From JAFAGX01 sp035623255 (GTDB taxonomy: Bacteria; Acidobacteriota; Terriglobia; Terriglobales; Acidobacteriaceae), in NCBI GenBank assembly GCA_035623255.1, contig DASPTU010000008.1, forward strand, positions 1-33,088: a stretch of DNA of 33,088 bases, read 5' to 3'. Positions within the stretch are counted from its first letter, which is position 1; the number at the start of each line of letters is the position of its first letter. Under the pieces are notes generated by a model. It was given only the letters and a program-made list of their open reading frames with translations. It had not been told where the DNA came from and did not search any database. Positions 1 to 8,962 of the stretch are shown here, one piece after another. Made by a program: the position numbers and the translations under genes.

Positions 1-26
1 GGTGAGGGGAAAGGATTTCTTTCCCC

Positions 27-2312
27 ATGGCTAGCCAGGCGCTTGTCGGAGTCGCTTTCGTTGGACTCCAACTGGGCCACTACCGCATCGTCGAGAGGAT
101 CGGCGCCGGCGGAATGGGGGAAGTGTATCGCGCCCAAGACGAGCACCTGGGGCGCGACGTAGCCATCAAAGTTCTGCCTCCGGGTACGCTCTCCGACGAA
201 ACTGCCCGTAAGCGCTTTCGCAATGAAGCCCTGACCCTTTCCCGGCTCAACCATCCCAACATCGCTACAGTTCACGACTTCGACACGCAGGCAGGAGTGG
301 ACTTCCTGGTGATGGAGTACGTTCCTGGAACAACCCTCAGCGAGAAGCTGGCGGCAGGACCGCTGCCGGAAAAAGAAGTTGCTCGCCTCGGTGTACAACT
401 GGCCGAAGGGTTAACTGCTGCTCACGAGCAAGCAGTCATTCATCGTGACTTGAAGCCTGGCAACTTGCGACTCACCCCCGACGGAAGATTGAAGATCCTT
501 GACTTCGGGCTTGCAAGACTGGTGCAGCCAGTGAGTGGTACCGCCGAAACCGAGACACTGAGCGAAACCCGCGCAGTCGCGGGCACGCTGCCTTACATGG
601 CGCCTGAACAGTTGAAGGGCGAGCGAATCGATGCCCGCAGCGATATCTGGGCCACCGGGACGGCGCTGTTCGAAATGGCCACGGGCCGACTCCCGTTTGA
701 GGGCAAGACGACCGTTGCACTCGCGGATCAGATTCTTCACGCCCAGCCCGCCTCGCCGCGGCGCCTGCAGCCGCGGCTTTCATCGCGTCTGGCAGACATC
801 ATTCTGAAGTGCCTGGAAAAAGACGCAGAGAACCGCTATCAATCGGCGAAAGAGTTGCACGTCGACCTGCGGCGGCTCCTCTTGCCCACCTCCGCCGTAA
901 ATGTCGCCGCGGGCGTCGTGCGCAAGCGCCCTCGTTCCAAACGTATCCGCTCAGTCGCTGTGCTGCCGCTTACCAATTTTTCCCGCGACCCCGAGCAGGA
1001 ATACTTTGCCGATGGCATGACCGAGACCTTGATTTGCGACCTGGCAAAACTCCGGGACGTGAAGATAACCTCGCGCACCTCCGTGATGCGCTACAAGGGA
1101 AGCGAAACACCCCTGCCTCAGATTGCAGAGGAACTGAACGTCGACGCGGTTGTAGAAGGGTCTGTCCTGCGAGTTGGAGCGCGGGTTCGCATTACGGCCC
1201 AGCTCATCCATGCAGGCTCCGACACCCACGTGTGGGCAGAGAGCTATGACAGAGATTTTGCGGATGTGCTCCTGGTGCAGAGTGAGATCGCGCGCGCCAT
1301 TGCCCGCGAGATCCACGTCGCAATAACACCTGAAGAAGCGAAGCGGTTGACTCGCGCACGTCGCGTCAATCCGGAAGCCTATGAGGCTTATCTCAAGGGC
1401 CAGTTTCATTGGTACAAACTCTCGCGTGAGCATTTAGATACGGCGCTGAAGTATTTCGAGGTCAGCTTGGCCAAGGACGCCAGCGATCCCTTGGCCTATG
1501 TGGGCATTGCTGGCGTGTGGTGTTCGCGCGGCGATTGTGGACTTCTACCACCCCGTGAGGCTTACCCGAAGGCAAAAGCCGCGGCTTTGAAGGCGATTGA
1601 GCTGGATGATTCGCTCGCCGAAGCGCATATAAGCATGGGCATGATTAGAGCTGCGGAATGGAACTGGGATGAAGCAACGAAAGAGTACGGTCGCGCGACC
1701 GAACTCACACCCAACTCTGCCGATGCCCACTTCTTCTTGTCGGACTTGGCGATCTCGCGGGGACATCCCCAAGAATGGAAGACGCACATCGACCGCGCTC
1801 TCAAACTGGATCCGCTCAATTTCTTTTTCCAGTGTTTCTACGGCTGGCAATTGCTCTATTTGCGACGGTATGACGAGGCGATCGCCGAGCTCCGTAAGGC
1901 ACTTAGGACTGAACCCAATCTACCCGCTGCGCATTTACGTCTATGGAGTGCCTACTATGGAAAGGGCGTACACGAAGAAGCAGTGGCGGCAGCGAAGACA
2001 TTTTTTGAGACGTTGGGAGACAAGGAAGTTGTGCAGGCCCTGCATCGTGGCTACGCCGATGCGGGCTATTCAGGAGCGATGCGTTTGGCGGCGGAAACGC
2101 TAACCGAGCGGTCCCGTTTCACCTACGTTCAACCCACCCAGATTGCTCGCCTCTACGCCCACGCCGGCGACAGGGACCATGCCCTCGAATGGCTGGAGAA
2201 GGCCTACGAGGAACGCCTCATCGCTATGGTTCATCTTGGTGTGGACTTGGATTGGAGTTCTCTGCATAGCGAGTCACGTTTTCAGGATCTTGTGCGCCGC
2301 GTGAATCTTTGA
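27..2312 (+). CDS. Soluble Ser/Thr protein kinase with TolB/FlgO-like domain and TPR repeats
   Basis: A Hanks-type (PknB-like) Ser/Thr kinase that phosphorylates cytoplasmic targets not identifiable here. The kinase domain spans about residues 18-285: glycine loop GAGGMG (26-31), ATP lysine K48, helix-C E67, catalytic HRDLKPGN (D141, N146), DFG at 159-161 and an APEQ motif. After a basic linker (about 298-308) comes a TolB/FlgO-like nucleotide-cyclase-associated domain (about 308-430, beginning SVAVLPLTNFS and containing YFADGMTE). TPR helices follow from about 440 to 745. No transmembrane helix separates kinase and C-terminus, unlike PASTA kinases, so it should be cytosolic. An in-frame TGA at 3-5 limits the start to the ATG at 27 or later; a start nearer residue 14 is possible. 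A DinB-fold gene starts 14 nt downstream. The architecture is common in Acidobacteriota. The fold calls are firm; the signal sensed is unknown. Confidence 0.95.
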   Translation: MASQALVGVAFVGLQLGHYRIVERIGAGGMGEVYRAQDEHLGRDVAIKVLPPGTLSDETARKRFRNEALTLSRLNHPNIATVHDFDTQAGVDFLVMEYVPGTTLSEKLAAGPLPEKEVARLGVQLAEGLTAAHEQAVIHRDLKPGNLRLTPDGRLKILDFGLARLVQPVSGTAETETLSETRAVAGTLPYMAPEQLKGERIDARSDIWATGTALFEMATGRLPFEGKTTVALADQILHAQPASPRRLQPRLSSRLADIILKCLEKDAENRYQSAKELHVDLRRLLLPTSAVNVAAGVVRKRPRSKRIRSVAVLPLTNFSRDPEQEYFADGMTETLICDLAKLRDVKITSRTSVMRYKGSETPLPQIAEELNVDAVVEGSVLRVGARVRITAQLIHAGSDTHVWAESYDRDFADVLLVQSEIARAIAREIHVAITPEEAKRLTRARRVNPEAYEAYLKGQFHWYKLSREHLDTALKYFEVSLAKDASDPLAYVGIAGVWCSRGDCGLLPPREAYPKAKAAALKAIELDDSLAEAHISMGMIRAAEWNWDEATKEYGRATELTPNSADAHFFLSDLAISRGHPQEWKTHIDRALKLDPLNFFFQCFYGWQLLYLRRYDEAIAELRKALRTEPNLPAAHLRLWSAYYGKGVHEEAVAAAKTFFETLGDKEVVQALHRGYADAGYSGAMRLAAETLTERSRFTYVQPTQIARLYAHAGDRDHALEWLEKAYEERLIAMVHLGVDLDWSSLHSESRFQDLVRRVNL

Positions 2313-2326
2313 ATCAGGAGGCAATT

Positions 2327-2854
2327 ATGACCAATCGTGAGTTCTTTATTCGCTGCTGGGAAGACGAGTACCCGGTTTTCTTGAAGACATTCAGGGCAGT
2401 TCCCGCCGACCGATGGGACTATCGCCCGCACCCCAAGTCGCGCTCGGCGGCTGATCTGGTGTGGTTGCAGGTCGTAGAAAAGCGCTGCTGGTTCGAACTG
2501 TTGGAAGCCGGGCAAATCAACTGGAAGATTCCGCCAATCACCATGAATCTGGCGGAGATGATCGCCACCTACGAGAGGGCCCACCAAGACCTGGCGCCGC
2601 GCTTGAGGAAGGTGGCCGATACGAGCTGGCGTCAAAAGCCAACTCAGTTCGTGGTGGACGGTCACGTCTACTTCGAGACCAGCATGGGCCATATGTTCTG
2701 GCTAGGTCTGTTCGATGCCATTCATCATCGCGGCCAGCTCACTGTTTACATCCGTCCCATGGACGGCAAGGTACCCGCGATTTATGGTCCGTCGGCAGAT
2801 GATGAGGTCGACCTTCACCAGCCGTTTTATGGCGAAGTGGAGTCTCTTGTCTGA
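2327..2854 (+). CDS. DinB-family (DUF664-like) four-helix protein
   Basis: A 175-aa protein of the DinB/YfiT-like fold, a family of metal-binding four-helix bundles that includes thiol-dependent transferases. The signature is HHRGQ (133-137) followed by a YIRPMDGKVPxIYGPSADD-type tail typical of the acidobacterial subfamily. The start was set at the ATG at 2327 because a perfect AGGAGG (2316-2321) lies five bases upstream; an in-frame TTG at 2309 overlaps the kinase stop and lacks its own ribosome site. The usual first metal-ligand His near residues 45-50 is not evident (sequence DLVWLQVVE), and the H-x3-H pair is replaced by D-x3-H, so the metal site may differ or be absent. It is close enough to the kinase gene to be cotranscribed. 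Substrate unknown. Confidence 0.88.
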   Translation: MTNREFFIRCWEDEYPVFLKTFRAVPADRWDYRPHPKSRSAADLVWLQVVEKRCWFELLEAGQINWKIPPITMNLAEMIATYERAHQDLAPRLRKVADTSWRQKPTQFVVDGHVYFETSMGHMFWLGLFDAIHHRGQLTVYIRPMDGKVPAIYGPSADDEVDLHQPFYGEVESLV

Positions 2855-3009
2855 AGTCATGCGAGTTTCAGGCTTCTGGTAACACTCGCAAGAGCCGCCA
2901 GAGCCTAATGCACATTCGGAAGGCTTCACTCGCGGTGACGAAATAACAGAAATGTTAGGGGCAAATTTGTCTCATTCCGTTTTGGCCAACCACCCAACGA
3001 GGACTGCGT

Positions 3010-3038
3010 TTGACGCTCCCGCCCTCTATCTTTAAACT
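3010..3038 (+). promoter_or_regulatory. Candidate sigma70-type promoter of the tig-clpP cluster
   Basis: TTGACG (3010-3015) and TAAACT (3033-3038) are separated by 17 bases and lie 27 bases before the GTG start of tig. Matches to consensus are 5/6 and 4/6. This is pattern-based only; the rest of 2855-3065 shows no gene or strong repeat. Confidence 0.45.
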
Positions 3039-3065
3039 CAAGGTTGCAACGCTCGAAAGGCAATC

Positions 3066-4331
3066 GTGAGCCCCACGGAAACTGGCAGCAGCACAAAACG
3101 CGAAATTCAGATTGAAGTTCCAGCCGAAGAAGTCAGTCGCGAGACCGACACCCTTATTCAAAAATATCAGAAGTTAGCGCGACTGCCCGGGTTTCGCCGC
3201 GGGCATGTGCCTGCATCGGTCATCCGTCAGCGATTCAGGGAAGACATCAAAAGCGAAGTTGTGGAAGCGCTGGTGCCCCGCTATTTTCGCCGTGAGACGG
3301 ACAAGCAGGGGCTAATCCCTGTTTCGCAACCACGAGTTACCGATCTTCACATCCATGAGGGAGAGCCGCTCCGCTTCAAAGCCAGCTTCGATGTTCTGCC
3401 CGAAATCAAGGTGACAGGCTATAAGGAGCTTCGGGCTGAGAAACCCGAGGTCAAAGTAACAAATGAGGAAGTCGAAGAAGCACTGAAAAACCTGCAAGAG
3501 CAGCACGCGAGTTTTACTACAGTTGAAGGAAGCACTTTGGCGGAGAGCGACTTCGCACAAGTGTCGCTCGACGGCAAACCCAAAGATGGGGAAGGTAAGC
3601 CGGTCCACATGAACGAAATTCTGGTGGAGATCGGCGGGAAAAACACGATGCCGGAGTTCACGGAGAACCTTCGAGGAGCTTCAGCCGGGGATGAACGTAC
3701 CTTCGACGTGGTTTACCCGCAGGATTTCTCCGACAAAAGACTGGCAGGAAGAACTCTCACTTATAGCGTCAAGATTAACGCTATCAAGCAGAAGAATCTG
3801 CCTGAACTGAACGAGGAATTTGCCAAGCAGCTGGGCGAATTCCGCAATCTCGATGAAGTCCGGCAGAGAATTCGAGAAGGAATGGAAGCCGACCGGAAGC
3901 ATGAAGCCGAGCGGGAGGCCAAAGACAAACTTGTCTCTGAACTGGTCCGGCGCAACGATTTTGAGGTGCCAGAAGGATTAGTCGACAGACAAATCGACTT
4001 ACGGCTGGACCGCGGATTGCGCGCTTTGGCGGCCCAGGGTATGAAGGCGGAAGACATTAAGAAAATGGATTTGAATCGGCTGCGCGCCGGCCAGCGGGAG
4101 CAGGCGGTACAGGAGGTAAAGGCGTCGCTGCTGCTGGACAAGGTCGCCGAGGCGGAAAATATTCAGGTCAGCGATGTGGAGATTGATCGCGAGGTCGAGA
4201 TGCTGGCAAAGCAGTCGAAACAGACGCCGGACGCAATCCGCGCTCGATTGACACGTGATGGGGCGCTGGATAGAATCCGAAATAGAATCCGCAACGATAA
4301 GACCCTCGATTTTCTGTATCATCAGACGTAG
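3066..4331 (+). CDS. tig: Trigger factor, ribosome-associated chaperone
   Basis: A 421-aa trigger factor that binds near the ribosomal exit tunnel and shields nascent chains. The N-terminal domain holds the ribosome-docking signature GFRRGHVP (42-49; His where the usual GFRxGKxP has Lys). A FKBP-like PPIase domain covers about 155-250, and the C-terminal chaperone arms about 110-150 and 255-421. The start is a GTG with only a weak AAAGG upstream (3056-3060), but the translated N-terminus aligns naturally with the family. It heads a quality-control cluster with clpP (70 nt after its stop), clpX and lon, the classic bacterial order. Length is normal for the family (about 430). Confidence 0.97.
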   Translation: MSPTETGSSTKREIQIEVPAEEVSRETDTLIQKYQKLARLPGFRRGHVPASVIRQRFREDIKSEVVEALVPRYFRRETDKQGLIPVSQPRVTDLHIHEGEPLRFKASFDVLPEIKVTGYKELRAEKPEVKVTNEEVEEALKNLQEQHASFTTVEGSTLAESDFAQVSLDGKPKDGEGKPVHMNEILVEIGGKNTMPEFTENLRGASAGDERTFDVVYPQDFSDKRLAGRTLTYSVKINAIKQKNLPELNEEFAKQLGEFRNLDEVRQRIREGMEADRKHEAEREAKDKLVSELVRRNDFEVPEGLVDRQIDLRLDRGLRALAAQGMKAEDIKKMDLNRLRAGQREQAVQEVKASLLLDKVAEAENIQVSDVEIDREVEMLAKQSKQTPDAIRARLTRDGALDRIRNRIRNDKTLDFLYHQT

Positions 4332-4401
4332 TTGGCCGCTTCCGATCCCACCACAACAGAGTTGGCCGGGGCCGGAGTGTGAGAGCCGGGAAGGAGCGAA
4401 G

Positions 4402-4995
4402 ATGCTGGTACCAATGGTCATTGAGCAGACCGGACGCGGGGAACGAGCCTACGACATCTATTCCCGGTTGTTGCGGGACAACATTATTTTTATTGGTACA
4501 CCAATTGACGACAATATAGCCAACCTGGTGATCGCCCAGATGCTCTTCCTGGCCCAGGAAGACCCAGAGAAGGACATCCAGCTCTATATCAACTCGCCTG
4601 GCGGGTCGATTACGGCGGGCATGGCGATCTACGACACTATGCAATACGTGAAGAACGACGTCACAACAATCTGCATCGGTCAAGCAGCTAGTATGGCTGC
4701 CTTGTTACTTTCGGCAGGGGAGGCAAGGAAGCGGTTGGCCCTGCCCAATTCGCGGATTCTAATCCACCAACCATCGATGGGCGGCCTCTCCGGGCAGGCC
4801 ACCGATATTGATATCCATGCCCGGGAAATCCTTCGGATGCGGGAAATTACAAACCAGTTACTTGCGAAACATAGCGGACAGAAGCTGGATAAGGTAGAAA
4901 AGGATGTAGAGCGCGACTTTATTATGAACGCTCAGCAGGCTAAGGAATACGGAATCATAGACGATATCATCTACAAGACGAGAGAGAAGGTATGA
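4402..4995 (+). CDS. clpP: ATP-dependent Clp protease proteolytic subunit
   Basis: A 197-aa serine peptidase of family S14 that forms the tetradecameric barrel degrading substrates fed by ClpX. The catalytic triad is present: Ser97 (GQAASMAA), His122 (LIHQPSMGG) and Asp172 (ERDFIMNA), nearly the E. coli numbering. The start was set to the ATG at 4402, preceded by AAGGAG (4391-4396) at a 5-nt spacing. A longer in-frame reading begins at 4255 but would overlap the 3' end of tig with a non-homologous extension. A short hairpin covers the stop codon. It is followed by its partner clpX. Confidence 0.98.
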   Translation: MLVPMVIEQTGRGERAYDIYSRLLRDNIIFIGTPIDDNIANLVIAQMLFLAQEDPEKDIQLYINSPGGSITAGMAIYDTMQYVKNDVTTICIGQAASMAALLLSAGEARKRLALPNSRILIHQPSMGGLSGQATDIDIHAREILRMREITNQLLAKHSGQKLDKVEKDVERDFIMNAQQAKEYGIIDDIIYKTREKV

Positions 4996-5012
4996 TCGGC
5001 ATTCGCCGATCA
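4993..5012 (+). other. Perfect 8-bp hairpin at the clpP stop codon
   Basis: TGATCGGC (4993-5000), loop ATTC, GCCGATCA (5005-5012). The TGA stop of clpP forms the first bases of the stem. There is no T tract, so it is not a typical rho-independent terminator; it may protect the 3' end or tune clpP:clpX ratios. Confidence 0.6.
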
Positions 5013-5109
5013 GAAGTGGAAGTCTCGGCGCAACGATCTCTCCCGCTCCCCCCGGGGCTCAGGACGCTGTCGCAGCCGGGAGGTTAGGCCAAAGAAGGAG
5101 AAGAGCCGA

Positions 5110-6384
5110 GTGAAAAACCGAAGTGGCACCGAGGAGATACTACGCTGTTCGTTCTGCCATAAGTCGCAGGACGCAGTTGCGAAGCTGATCTCATCGCCAA
5201 GCGACTACCCTAGGGCATACATCTGCGACGAGTGCGTCGCGGTCTGTAATTCCATTCTTGAAGATGATCGCGCCGCTACTCCCGCGGCTAGCGCTCCGAA
5301 CACTCTGCCCAAGCCACAGGAAGTCAAGACGTTCCTCGATGAATACGTAATCGGTCAGGAGCAAACCAAAAAGAAGCTGGCGGTTGCGGTTTACAACCAT
5401 TACAAGCGCATTTACATGAACCGCCAGCGCACCAGCGACGGGATCGAACTCACCAAATCAAACATCATGCTGATCGGCCCGACCGGCACCGGCAAGACTC
5501 TGCTGGCTCAGACCCTGGCTCGCATGCTGGACGTTCCCTTCGCCATCGTGGATGCCACCACCTTAACCGAGGCCGGATACGTCGGCGAAGACGTGGAGAA
5601 CATCATCCTGAAGCTTCTGCAGGCAGCCGACGGCGATGTGGGCAGAACGCAAACCGGAATTATCTACATCGACGAAGTCGACAAAATCGGGCGGAAGGAC
5701 GAGAACCCTTCGATTACGCGCGACGTTTCCGGAGAAGGCGTGCAGCAAGCGTTACTAAAGATCCTCGAAGGTACCATTGCCAACGTTCCGCCCCAAGGGG
5801 GCCGTAAGCATCCGCACCAGGAATTCACACCTGTCGATACCACCAACATCCTGTTCATTTGTGGTGGGGCTTTTGTTGGCCTGGAGAAGATCATCGGCCG
5901 GAGAGTGGGAAAGAAGTCTCTAGGCTTCAAAGCGGGAGAAGAAACGGAAACCGAACCAGCTACTGCAACCAGGCGGAATTTTGAGCTGCTCAGCGACGTG
6001 CAGCCCGAAGACCTCATCAAATTTGGGCTGATCCCTGAATTCGTTGGGCGTTTGCCCGTTGTGGGCGTGCTGGAGGATTTGGACGAATTTGCCCTCATCG
6101 AAATCCTGACTCGGCCCAAGAACGCTATCGTGAAGCAATATCAGCGCTTGTTCGAATTTGAGAACGTTCGATTGAAGTTCAGCGAGGAAGCCCTGCGCGC
6201 TGTGGCGCGTCAGGCGATGGCCCGAAAAGTGGGGGCGCGCGGCCTGCGCATGATTCTAGAAGAATTGATGCTCGAACTGATGTATAACTTACCCAGCCAG
6301 AAGAAGGTGAAAGAATTCGAAGTAACTCGGGAAATGGTTGAAAAGCGTAGCGCTTCTCTGGCTATGATGGAAAAGGCAGGATAA
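5110..6384 (+). CDS. clpX: ATP-dependent Clp protease ATP-binding subunit ClpX
   Basis: A 424-aa AAA+ unfoldase. The N-terminal zinc-binding domain uses C13, C16, C39 and C42. Walker A is GPTGTGKT (123-130) and Walker B is IIYIDEVD (184-191). Pore loop 1 GYVGED (156-161) and the RKH loop (232-234) contact the substrate. An LGF tripeptide (271-273) occupies the IGF-loop position that docks into ClpP. The start is a GTG with AAGGAG (5095-5100) nine bases upstream. It lies 114 nt after clpP, and a long inverted repeat separates it from lon. All key residues are intact. Confidence 0.98.
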   Translation: MKNRSGTEEILRCSFCHKSQDAVAKLISSPSDYPRAYICDECVAVCNSILEDDRAATPAASAPNTLPKPQEVKTFLDEYVIGQEQTKKKLAVAVYNHYKRIYMNRQRTSDGIELTKSNIMLIGPTGTGKTLLAQTLARMLDVPFAIVDATTLTEAGYVGEDVENIILKLLQAADGDVGRTQTGIIYIDEVDKIGRKDENPSITRDVSGEGVQQALLKILEGTIANVPPQGGRKHPHQEFTPVDTTNILFICGGAFVGLEKIIGRRVGKKSLGFKAGEETETEPATATRRNFELLSDVQPEDLIKFGLIPEFVGRLPVVGVLEDLDEFALIEILTRPKNAIVKQYQRLFEFENVRLKFSEEALRAVARQAMARKVGARGLRMILEELMLELMYNLPSQKKVKEFEVTREMVEKRSASLAMMEKAG

Positions 6385-6395
6385 GTTGTTTTTCA

Positions 6396-6469
6396 CTCCT
6401 GGCTTCTAGCTCTTAGCTCTTGTGGTGTAATGTTCGGAGTGGTCGAGGCCGAGTGCTAGAAGCCAGGAG
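6396..6469 (+). repeat. 15-bp perfect inverted repeat between clpX and lon
   Basis: CTCCTGGCTTCTAGC (6396-6410) pairs perfectly with GCTAGAAGCCAGGAG (6455-6469) across a 44-nt loop; three bases later there is a run of five T (6473-6477), then the lon ribosome site GGAG (6478-6481). It could work as a terminator/attenuator that lowers read-through from clpX into lon, or it could be a member of a dispersed intergenic repeat family. The loop contains TAGCTCTTAGC-like sequence also echoed at about 9200. Confidence 0.75.
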
Positions 6470-6486
6470 CTATTTTTGGAGATTCA

Positions 6487-8907
6487 GTGACTGCAGCGAA
6501 AGAGAAATTTGAAACCAAGAAGCTGCCCATGATGCCAATCCGGGACGTGGTCATCTTTCCTTACATGATGACCCCGTTCGTGGTGGGGCGCGAATCGAGC
6601 GTGCGCGCTCTGGAAGAGGCGCTGGCTGCCGACAAGAAGATCTTCCTGGCCACGCAGCATGACGCCGGTGTGGATGAGCCCAAGCCAAATGAGATTTATC
6701 AGGTCGGCACTGTCGTCAATATTGTGCAAAGCCTGAAGCTCCCCGACGGCAATATCAAGGTGCTGGTTGAGGGAATTGAGCGCGGCAAGATTCTTCAGGT
6801 TACCGAGACGGAAGGTTTCATGCAGGCGAGCGTCCGGCTCGCCCGCTACACCACAGAAACCAATCCTCAGCTTGAAGCCGGAATGCAGCGGGTCACCTCA
6901 CTCTTTGAGCAGTATGTGAAGCTCTGTCAGTCCCTCAACTACGAGACGATGATTGCCGCGGTGCGCATGGAAGATCCGGCGAAACTGACGGATACCATCG
7001 CTGCGAATCTGCAGCTTTCAATTGAAGAAAAACAGGAACTGCTCGAGATTTTTGATCCGGCCGAGCGTTTGACCCGCATTGGCGACGTGCTGGATATCGA
7101 GATCGAAAAGTTGAACATGGATCGCACCATTCAGTCGCGGGTCAAGCGGCAAATGGAGCGCGCGCAAAAAGAGTATTACCTCAACGAGAAGATCAAGGCG
7201 ATCCAGAAGGAACTGGGGCGGGGTGAGAAGAGCGAGTTCGACGAACTCAAGAAGAAGATCGAGGCGTCGGGCATGCCTAATGAGGTGCGGGAGAAGGCGA
7301 TTCAGGAGTTGAAAAAGCTTGAGGCCATGCCCCCCATGTCGGCCGAGTCAACGGTTTCCCGCAATTATCTCGATTGGCTTTTGGCTGTGCCCTGGAAAAA
7401 GCGATCGAAAGAGATTCGCAATCTGAGCCGCGCCGAAAAGGTGCTAAACGAAGATCATTACGGGCTGGAGAAGATTAAAGAACGAATTTTGGAGTTTTTG
7501 GCGGTTCGCCAGTTAGTCAAGAATCCGAAGGGTTCGATCCTGTGTTTTGTTGGGCCTCCGGGAGTCGGCAAGACTTCGCTGGGAATGTCGATCGCCAAAG
7601 CGACGGGCCGCAAGTTCGTGCGCATGTCGTTAGGGGGAGTGAGAGACGAAGCGGAAATTCGCGGGCACCGGCGCACTTACATTGGCGCATTGCCGGGCCA
7701 GATCATTCAGATGATGAAGAAGGCGGGCACCAAGAATCCTGTCTTCATGCTGGATGAAGTAGACAAGATGTCGATGGACTTCCGCGGTGACCCATCGGCC
7801 GCCTTGCTGGAAGTACTCGACCCCGAGCAAAACTTCATGTTCGTGGATCACTACCTGGACGTCGAGTACGACCTATCGCAAGTCTTTTTCATCGCTACAG
7901 CCAACGTAATGCACACTATTCCGCCGGCGCTGCAGGACCGCATGGAGGTGCTGCGTCTGCACGGCTACACCGAGCAGGAAAAGATCGAAATTGCCAAGCA
8001 ATTTCTCATCAAGAAACAGATGGCCCAGGCCGGGCTCACGGAAAAGAACCTCAAGTTTACCGATGAAGCGATTACCGCTTTGATCCGCTCCTATACACGG
8101 GAAGCCGGAGTGCGCAACCTCGAGCGCGAGATAGGGAATGTCTGCCGCAAAATCGCCCGCAAAGTCGTCAAGGAGGGCCAGAACTATAACACCGTGATCA
8201 CTCCGGAAAACGTTAACGATTTCCTGGGCGTGATCAAGTTCCGCGACACACTCGCCCACGAGAAGAGCGAAGTAGGCCTGGTTACGGGTTTGGCATGGAC
8301 GGAGGTCGGAGGATCGATCCTCAGCACCGAGGCCACGGTTGTAGATGGTAAAGGCAAGTTGACTCTGACGGGCAAACTCGGCGACGTTATGCAGGAATCC
8401 GCGCAAGCGGCTATGTCCTATGTGCGTTCTAGAGCGCAACGACTTGGATTGCCTCGGGATTTCTATCGAAACATCGATATTCACGTGCATGTCCCGGAAG
8501 GCGCAATTCCGAAAGACGGCCCATCGGCGGGGATCACGATCGCCACGGCAATCGCCAGTGCTTTGAGCAAGATTTCGGTGAGGCGCGATCTGGCGATGAC
8601 CGGCGAGATTACGCTGCGCGGCAAAGTGCTGCCGATTGGGGGGCTTAAAGAAAAGCTCCTCGCGGCGCACCGTGCCGGCTTGTTCGAAGCTATTCTGCCC
8701 CAGGAGAATGAGAAGGACTTGGCGGAGGTTCCTGACAATCTTCGCAGCGAGATGAAGCTGCACTTCGTAGACACCATGGATCAAGTGCTCGCTCTAGCTT
8801 TGGAGCAGCCGCTACCGATGTCTATGGTCGAGGTCGTACCTGATGCCGCGCAGCCCATCGCACCCTTGCCCACGCCTCCAGCCGAAGGTCCCGCAGCACA
8901 TCAGTAA
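6487..8907 (+). CDS. lon: Lon protease, ATP-dependent serine protease
   Basis: An 806-aa LonA protease that degrades misfolded and regulatory proteins in the cytosol. The LON substrate-binding domain (about 13-205) and a coiled-coil region (about 220-310) precede the AAA+ module with Walker A GPPGVGKTS (356-364) and a Walker B VFMLDEVDKM. The C-terminal peptidase domain carries the Ser-Lys dyad: Ser680 in KDGPSAG and Lys723 in GGLKEK, 43 residues apart as in E. coli (S679/K722). The start is a GTG with GGAG five bases upstream. A Pro/Ala-rich tail of about 30 residues extends beyond the conserved domain. Its position after clpX fits a protein-quality-control operon. Confidence 0.98.
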   Translation: MTAAKEKFETKKLPMMPIRDVVIFPYMMTPFVVGRESSVRALEEALAADKKIFLATQHDAGVDEPKPNEIYQVGTVVNIVQSLKLPDGNIKVLVEGIERGKILQVTETEGFMQASVRLARYTTETNPQLEAGMQRVTSLFEQYVKLCQSLNYETMIAAVRMEDPAKLTDTIAANLQLSIEEKQELLEIFDPAERLTRIGDVLDIEIEKLNMDRTIQSRVKRQMERAQKEYYLNEKIKAIQKELGRGEKSEFDELKKKIEASGMPNEVREKAIQELKKLEAMPPMSAESTVSRNYLDWLLAVPWKKRSKEIRNLSRAEKVLNEDHYGLEKIKERILEFLAVRQLVKNPKGSILCFVGPPGVGKTSLGMSIAKATGRKFVRMSLGGVRDEAEIRGHRRTYIGALPGQIIQMMKKAGTKNPVFMLDEVDKMSMDFRGDPSAALLEVLDPEQNFMFVDHYLDVEYDLSQVFFIATANVMHTIPPALQDRMEVLRLHGYTEQEKIEIAKQFLIKKQMAQAGLTEKNLKFTDEAITALIRSYTREAGVRNLEREIGNVCRKIARKVVKEGQNYNTVITPENVNDFLGVIKFRDTLAHEKSEVGLVTGLAWTEVGGSILSTEATVVDGKGKLTLTGKLGDVMQESAQAAMSYVRSRAQRLGLPRDFYRNIDIHVHVPEGAIPKDGPSAGITIATAIASALSKISVRRDLAMTGEITLRGKVLPIGGLKEKLLAAHRAGLFEAILPQENEKDLAEVPDNLRSEMKLHFVDTMDQVLALALEQPLPMSMVEVVPDAAQPIAPLPTPPAEGPAAHQ

Positions 8908-8962
8908 TTGCATGAAGCAATCCCGCTAATATTCTGGCTGTTTCGCATTAGAATAGCCTCGT

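Noticed and set aside
4255..4401. 49-residue N-terminal extension of ClpP
   Set aside because: Overlaps the tig 3' end, is not ClpP-like, and a good Shine-Dalgarno precedes the ATG at 4402.
6433..6459. Possible CIRCE (HrcA) operator before lon
   Set aside because: GAGTGCTAG at 6451-6459 matches the right half (8/9), but no TTAGCACTC occurs nine bases upstream; the word belongs to the longer inverted repeat.
7873..8784. 303-aa - strand ORF inside lon
   Set aside because: Antisense shadow of a highly conserved gene; composition reflects lon codon bias.
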